64,000 bases of DNA. Origin: an uncultured Clostridium sp. Its GTDB lineage: Bacteria; Bacillota; Clostridia; Peptostreptococcales; Peptostreptococcaceae. A program made the position numbers and the translations under genes. Shown here one piece after another: positions 7,060-14,011 of this stretch. The stretch lies in assembly GCA_937944945.1 (NCBI GenBank), contig CALEBD010000406.1:1-64000 (forward strand), written 5' to 3'. The notes below the pieces were generated by a model. It did not search any database. It was not told the origin of the DNA and saw only the letters and a list, made by a program, of their open reading frames with translations. Position 1 is the stretch's first letter. Every line of letters begins with the position of its first letter.

Positions 7060-9033
7060 TTACTTCACTTCTTCAAACTCAGTTGTTTCAGCTTTCTTCT
7101 CCTCCAACTCTTTCTTGCCGAGAACACTTTTCAGTGTATCAGCGAAAGGTATAGAGCGAAGCAAGTCGAACGCAGGATTCAAGTTCTCAGCAGTTTTAGC
7201 CATGAAGTTACCAGCGGTATTCTCGTTACCATAAACAGTAACCTGTCCAAGGTGAACGTGTTCAAACATCTGAGCAGATGCTTCTGCAATACCTGTCAAC
7301 TGGTCAACTGTCTTGTACTGAACCACCATTTCAGGAGTCAAGCCAGATTCAATCATCTTCTGGACTGCCAGAGCAGGAGCCATTTCAATAGCCTGGACTT
7401 TATCAGCCTCAGCCATCAAAGATGCTCTCTTACCCTCAGCTTCAGCAAGCAGTTTCTTTCTTGTACCTTCAGCTTCGGCTTCTAGCTGCAACTTTGTAGC
7501 ATTCGCTTTAGCTTCTGCTTCTTTCAGAATTTCAGCAGCCTTAGCTTCTGCTTCAAGTACAGCTTTCTGCTTAACAGCTTCTGCTTCAATCGTGATACGT
7601 TCCTTCTCCTTTTGAGCAGGAACAATCGTCTCAGCATGAAGCTTAGCTTCCATAGCCAATGCAGCTGCTTCGTTTACTTTCAGTTGCTTTTCTTGCTTAG
7701 TTTTCTCGATAGTCATTTGAGCTTCTACCTTAGAAGTTCCTGCTACCTTTTCAGCTTCAGCCTTAGCTTTCTCGGCCTCTCCCTTAGCTTTAGAGACTTC
7801 AATTGTGGCATTTTGTTCTGCCACTCCTGCAATCTTATCAGCTTCAGCTGCCTTTACACGCTTGTCTGACTCATACTTAGCAACTGCAGCTTCCTGTTCG
7901 TTAATTGCCTTTTGCGTCTCAGCTTCCTGTTTTTGTTTAGCCTGAGCAATACGAGTTTGTTTCTCTGCTTCTGCTTCTGCTTTCTTAGAGTCAGCTTCTG
8001 CTTTAGCCTTAGCTACATTAGCCTCAGCTAGTGATTCAGATTCTGCTCTATTAGAATCGGCTTCTGCTTGAGCTTTAGCTATAGCTGAAATTTTCTCAGC
8101 TTCTGCTTTAGCTTTCTCCGATTCCGCTGCAGTATTAGCTTTAGCAATATTGGCAGCTTGCTCAGCTTTCTGATTAGCAATACCCGATTGCTTATTCTTC
8201 TCAGCTTCTGCAAGTTTGATTTCCTTCTCCTGGTTAATCTCTGCCACACGAACCTCTTGCTCTTGTCTAGTCTGAGCAACAGTAGTTTCACGCTCTTTCT
8301 CAGCGTCTGCTACAGCAATTTCACGTTGCTTGTTGGTTTCTGCAATCTGAATATCTCCTTTCTTTTTCTCTTCTGCAATGTCTGCTTGTGCCTGAGCAAG
8401 AGCTTTAGTTGCAGCTTTCTGACCTAGATTCTTGATATAGTTTGCATCATCCGAAATATCAGCATTGTTAATGTTGATAATACTGAAACCTACCTTATTT
8501 AACTCGGTCTCAATATTCTCCTTAGCTTTGCCGATAAACTTGATTCTATCAGCGTTAATTTCCTCAATCGTCATTGTAGCCATCAAGCTTCTCACTTCAC
8601 CAATGAGAATATCCTTGATTTGGTCTGAGATTTCAGAAGTTTTAGCTGTTAAGAATCTACTTGCAGCGTTTTGCATTAATGTTTGAGTAGTTCCAATACC
8701 AGTGGTCAATGTTACAGGAATAGTTACCTTAATCATTTGACTGGAAACACCAGTAACATTTACTTGAATTTGGATAGGTTTCAAGGACATTTTAGCCCAG
8801 TCTTGGATTACTGGCATTACGAATGTACCTCCACCATGAATGATTTTGGACGGCAGAATAACTTCCTCCGACTTTCCAGTCTTCTCGTTAACTACCTTCT
8901 TCTTACCAGCCTTACCAAACACAACCAAGATTTCATCACTGGCACACTTACGATACCGTGACAAAAGTCCAATAAAGGTTAAGACTACTAGCAATACAAT
9001 AACACCTGCTACAATAAGAGTTTCTGTTGTCAT
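7060..9033 (-). CDS. flotillin-like SPFH (band 7) membrane scaffold protein
   Basis: 657 aa. One N-terminal membrane segment (residues about 5-25), then an SPFH/band-7 domain (ILVVFGKAGKKK onwards, with a VTGVSSQMIKVTIPV strand region), then about 350 residues of Ala/Glu/Lys heptad coiled coil and a C-terminal EMVVQYKTVDQL segment as in flotillins. Flotillins oligomerise into membrane microdomains. It has no in-frame TAG although it is very Gln-rich, so it reads under either code. It heads a unit with an NfeD-like gene (9052) and a lipoprotein gene (9567), the usual bacterial flotillin pairing. In a phage it could remodel the host membrane or exclude superinfection; that role is inference. 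Confidence 0.88.
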   Translation of the reverse strand: MTTETLIVAGVIVLLVVLTFIGLLSRYRKCASDEILVVFGKAGKKKVVNEKTGKSEEVILPSKIIHGGGTFVMPVIQDWAKMSLKPIQIQVNVTGVSSQMIKVTIPVTLTTGIGTTQTLMQNAASRFLTAKTSEISDQIKDILIGEVRSLMATMTIEEINADRIKFIGKAKENIETELNKVGFSIININNADISDDANYIKNLGQKAATKALAQAQADIAEEKKKGDIQIAETNKQREIAVADAEKERETTVAQTRQEQEVRVAEINQEKEIKLAEAEKNKQSGIANQKAEQAANIAKANTAAESEKAKAEAEKISAIAKAQAEADSNRAESESLAEANVAKAKAEADSKKAEAEAEKQTRIAQAKQKQEAETQKAINEQEAAVAKYESDKRVKAAEADKIAGVAEQNATIEVSKAKGEAEKAKAEAEKVAGTSKVEAQMTIEKTKQEKQLKVNEAAALAMEAKLHAETIVPAQKEKERITIEAEAVKQKAVLEAEAKAAEILKEAEAKANATKLQLEAEAEGTRKKLLAEAEGKRASLMAEADKVQAIEMAPALAVQKMIESGLTPEMVVQYKTVDQLTGIAEASAQMFEHVHLGQVTVYGNENTAGNFMAKTAENLNPAFDLLRSIPFADTLKSVLGKKELEEKKAETTEFEEVK

Positions 9034-9051
9034 CTTTTAAAAAATTCTTTT

Positions 9052-9570
9052 TTAGTTAAAATAATACTTTCCATTCTCAAATTTAGAAATTACCACACGA
9101 GTACCAACCATATATCCCATTTTTGGGACTTCTGGATAGGCTACAATTTCCTCAGAACCTCCATTTACTTCAATAGTAATGAAGAAATGGTTTTCACAAG
9201 GAACTGTGATAATTCCAACCCTTCCAATCAAGGCTTCACCCTCTTCTGGAATGACTTGATGCTGGAGTTTTAAACAGAGTTTATATAAGTAGTAAAGTAT
9301 AACCACGAAAAGAATACCGCACACTAATGCGATTAGATAATCATACCATTCTACAGAATGAGATATGGACTGCTTAACACAAAGCCATCCACTAGCTCCC
9401 ATTATAAAATGGATTAATCCCTTAAATGAGACAATATCACTCACGTTCATATCTAGTTCTCCATCTAAGTCAACATCTAAGTCAGTGTCTCCACCAAACC
9501 AAGATAAAATGAATTGAACTAGAAAAATGCCATATGAAACGGCTGCCAAAAGATAATACACTTCACTCAT
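9052..9570 (-). CDS. NfeD/YqiJ-like OB-fold membrane protein, flotillin partner
   Basis: 172 aa. Several membrane segments (residues about 5-22, 50-65, 80-100), an acidic loop (GGDTDLDVDLDGELD) typical of the YqiJ/NfeD2 group, then a C-terminal beta-rich OB-fold (GEALIGRVGIITVP). Such proteins are encoded next to flotillins and work with them at membranes. It is 18 nt upstream of the flotillin start and overlaps the lipoprotein gene by 4 nt, so the three are one operon. Confidence 0.8.
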   Translation of the reverse strand: MSEVYYLLAAVSYGIFLVQFILSWFGGDTDLDVDLDGELDMNVSDIVSFKGLIHFIMGASGWLCVKQSISHSVEWYDYLIALVCGILFVVILYYLYKLCLKLQHQVIPEEGEALIGRVGIITVPCENHFFITIEVNGGSEEIVAYPEVPKMGYMVGTRVVISKFENGKYYFN

Positions 9571-9797
9571 CTCTTACAATATTTACAATCTGGGTCATGG
9601 ACCACTCCTACAACCTTGTAGTTTCCATTTCCCTCGGTGAATTTAATGTACTGATGATTCTTGTATTTAAAGTGAACTGCAGCATCAAATGGAATAATCC
9701 CATCTCTGGTATTCCTAGTAGCTTCTAGTTCACTAGTTGGACCTGAACAACTGAACAGTAGTATAAGTCCTAACGAAATGATTGTTAACTTTTTCAT
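9567..9797 (-). CDS. small lipoprotein
   Basis: 76 aa. Signal peptide MKKLTIISLGLILLFSC ends in a lipobox (LLFSC), so Cys17 would be lipidated. The C-terminus has a C-x2-C pair (DPDCKYCKR). First gene of the flotillin operon, overlapping the NfeD-like gene. Phage lipoproteins often alter the host surface or block later infection, which would fit the flotillin context. Confidence 0.75.
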   Translation of the reverse strand: MKKLTIISLGLILLFSCSGPTSELEATRNTRDGIIPFDAAVHFKYKNHQYIKFTEGNGNYKVVGVVHDPDCKYCKR

Positions 9798-9821
9798 AAT
9801 CTAATTTATTAATTAAAATAG

Positions 9822-9895
9822 CATAGGATAAAGGATTCGAACCCTTACTTTCGGTTTTGGAGACCGACGTGCTAACCGTTAAACACCAATCCTAT
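9822..9895 (-). tRNA. tRNA-Trp (CCA)
   Basis: Acceptor ATAGGAT/ATCCTAT, D-stem GTGT/GCAC, anticodon loop CTCCAAA, discriminator G73 as for Trp. Anticodon CCA reads UGG only, so it gives no reason to read UGA as Trp. Confidence 0.9.
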
Positions 9896-9901
9896 ATATT
9901 G

Positions 9902-9990
9902 CGGAAGGACAGGGATTCGAACCCTGGGGACGTGTTACCGCCCGACGGTTTTCAAGACCGTTGCAATAAACCTGACTCTGCCACCCTTCC
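9902..9990 (-). tRNA. tRNA-Ser (TGA)
   Basis: Type II tRNA with long variable arm, anticodon loop CTTGAAA (anticodon UGA, reads UCA/UCG and probably UCU), discriminator G73. It decodes serine; it is not a UGA suppressor. Confidence 0.9.
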
Positions 9991-9993
9991 AAA

Positions 9994-10013
9994 AGCTAGT
10001 CTTATGACTAGCT
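9994..10013 (-). terminator. hairpin terminator
   Basis: Perfect 8-bp stem AGCTAGTC/GACTAGCT with a 4-nt loop, followed on the - strand by TTTT. It lies directly after the open reading extension of the gene at 10086-10565; the extension's TAA is in the loop. Confidence 0.65.
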
Positions 10014-10085
10014 AAGAATCATACCAAGAAGCAATAATACACAGAATATAGCTAGAATACACCAGCCTATAGCCTGGATTGCTCC

Positions 10086-10565
10086 TCAGCCAAATATACA
10101 AATCATTGAAGATATAAAGAATACAGCTCCTCCTACTACACTTGTCCAACCTCCAGCATCTTCGTCATTCTTAGATAGCTTTCCTCTACCAGTTAGTAGC
10201 ATAAACAAGGATATTCCTAATAATATGATACCTATTACAACACCTGCTATCTCTTTGTAAAGTAATTTCCATACTACGATAGTTATTGCTGTTTGTCCCA
10301 AATTAGAGTCTGCTATTCTGATGGCGGAATCTTCAACTGCTTTAAGAGTTTCATTAACAGCCACGCCTATTTCCTTACCAAGGTTAGCATACTCAGAAAC
10401 TTCCTTGATTTCACCCTTTATAGCTTTCTCTGTTGTTATCTTCTCAATTTGAGTTCTAGTATCGCTTGGCAACTTATCATAGTCTTCTTGTGATATAGTT
10501 ATCTGAGAAAAAGCTGCTACGCTCATCCAGAGCATAGCAAGCATAAATACAAGGAACTTTTTCAT
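10086..10565 (-). CDS. secreted/membrane protein, possible TGA readthrough
   Basis: 159 aa to TGA. Signal peptide MKKFLVFMLAMLWMSVAAFSQ, a soluble helical domain to about residue 105, then two membrane segments (GVVIGIILLGISLFMLL; SVVGGAVFFISSMICIF). After the TGA the same frame stays open for 27 more codons, encoding a third hydrophobic segment (GWCILAIFCVLLLLGMIL), and ends at TAA inside a terminator hairpin. The TGA may be a mutation, a readthrough site or the true end. Start overlaps the upstream DGR target stop. No family recognised. Confidence 0.7.
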   Translation of the reverse strand: MKKFLVFMLAMLWMSVAAFSQITISQEDYDKLPSDTRTQIEKITTEKAIKGEIKEVSEYANLGKEIGVAVNETLKAVEDSAIRIADSNLGQTAITIVVWKLLYKEIAGVVIGIILLGISLFMLLTGRGKLSKNDEDAGGWTSVVGGAVFFISSMICIFG

Positions 10566-11125
10566 TAGTCAAGCCATTCAAATTCTCTACCTTCAAAATG
10601 TCTTACAAAACAAGCATCAAACACTAGCTCTCCAAACTGAGTTGACACATATTTTGCAATTTCTTCAGATTTGCACGCTAGCATCCCGACATCGGAAGAG
10701 GCAATGCCGACGCCATAGCTAGAACTGAAACAGCCGAGACCCGCAATGCCGCCAGAAGCCGCGCTGCCGCCCACCAACGCGAATTTCTCGCCCTGATAAC
10801 GGAAGTGACCAATGACCTCTGCATCCTTCGGAACTGATTTCATTCTAAAGAAGCGAACCCAGGGATACCATATAGTACCAGTTAACAGATTGAACTTGTA
10901 ACCTTCATTTAGCGCATCCAAGACTGTCTGCAACTTAGCTAGAGAATTTACAGATCTATTATAGTAAATAGTATCTCTAGTAACACACCCTAGATAGTTT
11001 ACAGCATCCTCATAGGTTCTTATCCGTCCCATAATGTTTTCTGGAACGATTTCAACATTGCCAGTTTCGGCATTATAGATGGGTTTATAACCATCTGGAC
11101 ATTCAATTTCAATTGTCTTTTTCAT
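10565..11125 (-). CDS. DGR variable protein 1 (C-type-lectin-like target)
   Basis: 186 aa. The middle (YPWVRFFRM...ALVGG) and the Gly/Ser-rich segment at residues about 117-147 match the layout of DGR targets of gut phages, where a C-type-lectin-like fold displays variable residues. Residues encoded by 10685-10776 align to the template repeat at 38041-38132 with all differences at template adenines. Unlike most DGR targets the variable repeat is internal; about 38 residues follow (CKSEEIAKYVSTQFGE), as in related phage proteins. It is a leftward gene far from the reverse transcriptase. Probably a surface or binding protein; the ligand is unknown. Confidence 0.85.
   Translation of the reverse strand: MKKTIEIECPDGYKPIYNAETGNVEIVPENIMGRIRTYEDAVNYLGCVTRDTIYYNRSVNSLAKLQTVLDALNEGYKFNLLTGTIWYPWVRFFRMKSVPKDAEVIGHFRYQGEKFALVGGSAASGGIAGLGCFSSSYGVGIASSDVGMLACKSEEIAKYVSTQFGELVFDACFVRHFEGREFEWLD
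10685..10776 (-). repeat. DGR variable repeat VR1
   Basis: 92 nt aligning without gaps to the template repeat at 38041-38132. By eye I count 23 differences, all at positions where the template has A. The A positions cluster in AAT/AAC codons of the template, which become Ser, Ala, Ile, Tyr, Gly and Asp codons here. Similarity stops at GTCGGG on the 3' side. Confidence 0.92.
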
Positions 11126-11154
11126 TCGTTATAATATTTAATAAAACATGATTA

Positions 11155-11229
11155 GGGTGTTATAGCGGACTCGAACCGCTGACCTCTACAGCCACAATGT
11201 AGCGTTCTGCCAACTGAACTAATAACACC
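11155..11229 (-). tRNA. tRNA-His (GTG)
   Basis: Acceptor GGTGTTA/TAACACC, anticodon loop TTGTGGC and C73. The base before position 1 is T, so G-1 would have to be added after transcription. Confidence 0.88.
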
Positions 11230-11235
11230 ATCAAA

Positions 11236-11693
11236 TTATTTAAGTAATGGCAATAACTTTTTACCAAGAATCTTTACTGCTTTCTGTGCATCAGCTACAG
11301 TTCTGAAATAAACAACACCTGGATACTTTACATTTTGATGCATGGCGACGTACACTCCTTTTATATCAGTTCCGTCTTTCCAGATAGAGAAGAACCCCTT
11401 CCAAGGAAATAACCGCTGTTACTCTCTGTTTTATTCCAACCATTGTTTAAGTAATTAGCTACTATTTGTAGACAAATTAGAGACTTAGTTTGCTCTGATA
11501 TCCCTAAAGGTAAAAATAGCACATCCCAATCCTTTTCAGATTCTAATATTTCTCCAAGAGAAGGGACTAGAACTTCTTCACTAAAAGCGGTAAGAGCTAA
11601 TTTTTTCAAGTCTTCATTGCCACTCTCATACCATTTACGCGCCTGTTCTAAAGTTATTTCAAGGCAAGCTTTTGTTTTATTCATTTTATTCAT
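11236..11693 (-). pseudogene. phage protein broken by a -1 frameshift
   Basis: The first frame (11693 to 11361) gives 110 aa starting MNKMNKTKACLEITLEQARK and ends in an out-of-character tail. From about 11409 another frame continues with FPWKGFFSIWKDGTDIKGVY and a C-terminus PGVVYFRTVADAQKAVKIL to TAA at 11236. Both halves together look like one conserved Bacteroidales-phage family (N-terminal ITLEQA helix, aromatic YFPW motif, C-terminal VVYF...A). One missing base near the TATTTCC sequence explains the break. It may be a real mutation, a sequencing error or programmed slippage. Confidence 0.65.
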
Positions 11694-11694
11694 T

Positions 11695-11940
11695 TTATTT
11701 ATTAGTTTTTAATGGACACCAATCTGGAATTAATACCCTTTCGTAAGGTCTTAACATTCCTTCAATTAGTTTATTCTCAGACTCCTTACAGAGCGCTTTC
11801 TCGTCGTCATCATTGAACCAGTCATTAGGATCTGGGTCAGGAACAATTAAGCAGTGCGGACATTCTCTACACTGCTTAATTTCTTTTTGAAATACTACAC
11901 TAGTACCAGATTTCTGGTAAGTATCCTTCTCCGTACTCAT
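11695..11940 (-). CDS. small zinc-binding protein (81 aa)
   Basis: Starts MSTEKDTYQKSG. C-x2-C-P-H (CRECPHC) near residue 25, further Cys at about 51 and a C-terminal WCPLK, a pattern for a single zinc site. It directly precedes the frameshifted gene (2 nt gap). Function unknown. Confidence 0.65.
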   Translation of the reverse strand: MSTEKDTYQKSGTSVVFQKEIKQCRECPHCLIVPDPDPNDWFNDDDEKALCKESENKLIEGMLRPYERVLIPDWCPLKTNK

Positions 11941-11946
11941 AATTTG

Positions 11947-12099
11947 TCATTTTGTAATTTCTTTAAATTCGTTTATAACTGTTTTTATAAATGGTTTAAT
12001 ATCAAATAATAGTATTACAATAACAAATATAGTATTTATTACTGGTAATGCCATTATTGCGAGTCTTCCAACTGTAACAGATCGTTCATTTACTGCCAT
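11947..12099 (-). CDS. small membrane protein (50 aa)
   Basis: Starts MAVNERSVTVGRL; one strong membrane segment (MALPVINTIFVIVILLF) followed by a basic/acidic tail. The frame is open upstream with another hydrophobic stretch but without ATG before the tRNA-Tyr, so a longer form with an unusual start is possible. Confidence 0.45.
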   Translation of the reverse strand: MAVNERSVTVGRLAIMALPVINTIFVIVILLFDIKPFIKTVINEFKEITK

Positions 12100-12179
12100 A
12101 TAAAGGCTAACTATGTACGTGCTTATTACGTATAAAATGCTGAATATACAAATATCATCATAATATATTGAAATTAGTG

Positions 12180-12263
12180 TGGGATTGGGAGGACTCGAAC
12201 CTCCAGTCTCAAAAGAGAGCAGATTTACAGTCTGCGCGGCTACCAATTACCGGTTACAATCCC
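12180..12263 (-). tRNA. tRNA-Tyr (GTA), copy 1
   Basis: Type II tRNA with long variable arm as in bacterial Tyr, acceptor GGGATTG/CAATCCC, anticodon loop CTGTAAA. Confidence 0.9.
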
Positions 12264-12268
12264 GAATC

Positions 12269-12372
12269 GACCTAGTAGAGAACCCTGGTTTCCTCATTTA
12301 AATATGACTAACCTTTATGCAGTGGGTATACATATTTCTAAAATCCATATCCTAGGTCTCGCTAATAGGGTT
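12269..12372 (-). ncRNA. candidate pseudoknotted RNA element
   Basis: Two interleaved inverted repeats flank this non-coding spacer: GACCTAG (12269-12275) pairs with CTAGGTC (12352-12358), and AACCCT (12281-12286) pairs with AGGGTT (12367-12372). The order a-b-a'-b' is a pseudoknot. It ends exactly where the small gene at 12373 stops. Family and function unknown; chance pairing in a short spacer is possible. Confidence 0.3.
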
Positions 12373-12477
12373 TTATTCATAGATAGATTGATAATAATCT
12401 ATCCAATAGTCTGCCTGCATATCTTCGAAGATTTCTTTGAGTTCTTCATCAGATAGCCCTTCATATTTGTCTTCCAT
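12373..12477 (-). CDS. small acidic protein (34 aa)
   Basis: ATG to TAA, MEDKYEGLSDEELKEIFEDM, ending in a Tyr-rich tail. The acidic SDEEL start is common in tiny phage proteins. ATG overlaps the TAA of the upstream gene by one base, so translation is coupled. Confidence 0.5.
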   Translation of the reverse strand: MEDKYEGLSDEELKEIFEDMQADYWIDYYQSIYE

Positions 12478-12848
12478 TATATCTTTCTCCTATTAAATAG
12501 TCTAAAATATTCGTCAGAATATACGCTGCATAAGTCCTTATACTTTTTTGGCATAGGATAATCAAAGTCATCAAATGCAGACTCTTTAATAAATCCATCA
12601 TGTAGAGCCATATTTGCTGTGGTAACAGCAATATTACAATTACGCTCCTTTCCCCAGTCAACAATGTTACTCATAACACTATTAAAGTATTCTGTATCAT
12701 TATCTACTTGGAGATAGATTTCCACTCTGCAAATTGCAGGATTTTTGAATCCTTGTCTACCTTGTCTAAGAGTTATCTTAGATACGAAATCCAAGTCTAG
12801 CAAATCTGCTATTCTATCCTTAGCTACAATTCTAGAAATTCTTATCAT
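12477..12848 (-). CDS. hypothetical protein (123 aa)
   Basis: Starts MIRISRIVAKDRIADLL. Mixed alpha/beta composition with a charged C-terminus. Coupled to the small gene downstream by TAATG. No domain recognised. Confidence 0.65.
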   Translation of the reverse strand: MIRISRIVAKDRIADLLDLDFVSKITLRQGRQGFKNPAICRVEIYLQVDNDTEYFNSVMSNIVDWGKERNCNIAVTTANMALHDGFIKESAFDDFDYPMPKKYKDLCSVYSDEYFRLFNRRKI

Positions 12849-12875
12849 CTTTTGGTAAGTTATTTTACATAATTG

Positions 12876-12959
12876 TGGGATAGGTAGGATTCGAACCTAC
12901 TAAGCCTAAAGGCAACGGATTTACAGTCCGTCCCAACTCTCCATCGTTGGCGCTATCCC
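12876..12959 (-). tRNA. tRNA-Tyr (GTA), copy 2
   Basis: Acceptor GGGATAG/CTATCCC, long variable arm (TGCCTTTAGGCTTA), anticodon loop CTGTAAA. Clearly diverged from copy 1 at 12180, so both have been kept for some time. Confidence 0.88.
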
Positions 12960-12992
12960 ATAAAGCAATTAACAGATTTGTTCTAATTAACA

Positions 12993-13040
12993 TAGCTACT
13001 ACAATTCTTCCTCTTGGCACCCCAAGTCCTCTAGTAGCTA
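12993..13040. other. stem-loop in a tRNA spacer
   Basis: Perfect 9-bp repeat TAGCTACTA/TAGTAGCTA with an inner CTTGG/CCAAG stem. It lies in the 212-nt spacer between tRNA-Tyr and tRNA-Pro, which has no supported gene. Could be a terminator or a processed RNA. Confidence 0.4.
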
Positions 13041-13171
13041 ATAGCCGCACTAGTGCGTGGTAACAATTTTAAGGGAACTCACCTCTGTTAATTGGAGTAA
13101 TCAGGGATTCATCTAAAAGGCACCCTACAGTCCTAATTGCTGTACTAATAGTGAATGTTGATTACTTCTTG

Positions 13172-13244
13172 TCTGGATAGCAGGACTCGAACCTGCGGTC
13201 TCTACATCCCAAATGTAGCATCTTACCAACTCGACTATACCCAG
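13172..13244 (-). tRNA. tRNA-Pro (TGG)
   Basis: Acceptor CTGGGTA/TATCCAG (C1-G72 as usual for Pro), anticodon loop TTTGGGA, T-loop TTCGAGT. Confidence 0.9.
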
Positions 13245-13316
13245 ATGCAAACACGTGTTTCACAACAAATGTTTACTAGCGGAATAAAAGAAAAAGACTT
13301 CCCTATTAATAGGGAA

Positions 13317-13778
13317 TTATTTCTCTATCTTAGAGAAAGTATAATTTAATCTTTCTATAGATATGATGCAATCTTTTGCAAAGTTTATACCTTTTGTCTA
13401 ATTATTAGCTGGAGGTTCCTCCCTAATAGTAATAGAATTTCTATTAGCAACATCACATTCTGGAAATATATAGATGTTATGAAGGTCGCAACATATCATA
13501 ATATCTATTTCATCCTCGTTGTATTTGTGAACGGTCCCTTTGTTATAATTATTACTTGTTAAACTAAAGTTCAACGAGTTATTTACAGTTTTACTCGCAG
13601 TAGTTTTCACCTAAGTTCTGTAAAACTTGTTATTATAATATATAACAAAATCAAATGGTAGATTGTCAGACATTGGTAATAAAATATCTAATCCATATTT
13701 TGATAATTCACCAATGGCTATACGCTCTCCTATTTCTCCGAGCTACTTTTTGTTTCTTAATTCGTCTACATTTATCAT
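13317..13778 (-). CDS. PD-(D/E)XK homing-endonuclease-like protein, TAG read as Gln
   Basis: 153 aa if three TAG codons are glutamine; TAA ends it at 13317. The N-terminal part (LGEIGERIAIGELSKYGLD) is the helix of PD-(D/E)XK nucleases with a conserved Glu, followed by LPFDFVIYYNN (catalytic Asp in FDF) and FYRTQVKTT, where the Q-x-K motif contains a TAG-encoded Gln. Such small nucleases are known as mobile endonucleases and among phage hypotheticals. It lies between tRNA-Pro and tRNA-Lys. Under the standard code only a 70-aa fragment would be seen. Confidence 0.7.
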
Positions 13779-13799
13779 AGCTTAATTATTTAAAGTTGG

Positions 13800-13870
13800 T
13801 TCTCCCTAAGAGAGTCGAACTCTTGTCTTTCGATTAAAAGTCGAAAGCTCTACCGTTGAGCTAAGGGAGA
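13800..13870 (-). tRNA. tRNA-Lys (TTT)
   Basis: Acceptor TCTCCCT/AGGGAGA, D-arm TAGCTCAA, anticodon loop CTTTTAA, T-loop TTCGACT. Confidence 0.92.
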
Positions 13871-13877
13871 ATAATAG

Positions 13878-13949
13878 TCTTTCCTTCCAGATTCGAACTG
13901 GAATTATCTGTTTAGAAGACAGAGGTTCTATCCATTGAACTAAGGAAAG
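13878..13949 (-). tRNA. tRNA-Arg (TCT)
   Basis: Acceptor CTTTCCT/AGGAAAG, anticodon loop CTTCTAA (reads AGA/AGG, the main Arg codons of this phage), T-loop TTCGAAT. 7 nt from tRNA-Lys. Confidence 0.9.
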
Positions 13950-13951
13950 GA

Positions 13952-14004
13952 TAACTAAGAGTTTGCCTACTATTATATAGTATAATCTAGATTTCTCTTA
14001 GTTA
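13952..14004 (-). terminator. long-stem hairpin downstream of the radical SAM gene
   Basis: Perfect 10-bp repeat TAACTAAGAG/CTCTTAGTTA, with a smaller AT-rich palindrome inside, directly 3' of the gene ending at 14012. Probable terminator or processing signal between that gene and tRNA-Arg. Confidence 0.5.
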
Positions 14005-14011
14005 AGAATTG

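Noticed and set aside
7612..8961. Several ORFs antisense to the flotillin gene
   Set aside because: They mirror the Ala/Glu/Lys-rich coiled coil; low-complexity translations (Ser/Leu/Phe), no RBS or neighbours.
9902..9990. tRNA with TGA anticodon as a UGA suppressor
   Set aside because: It is a normal Ser (UCA) tRNA with long variable arm; UGA decoding would need UCA.
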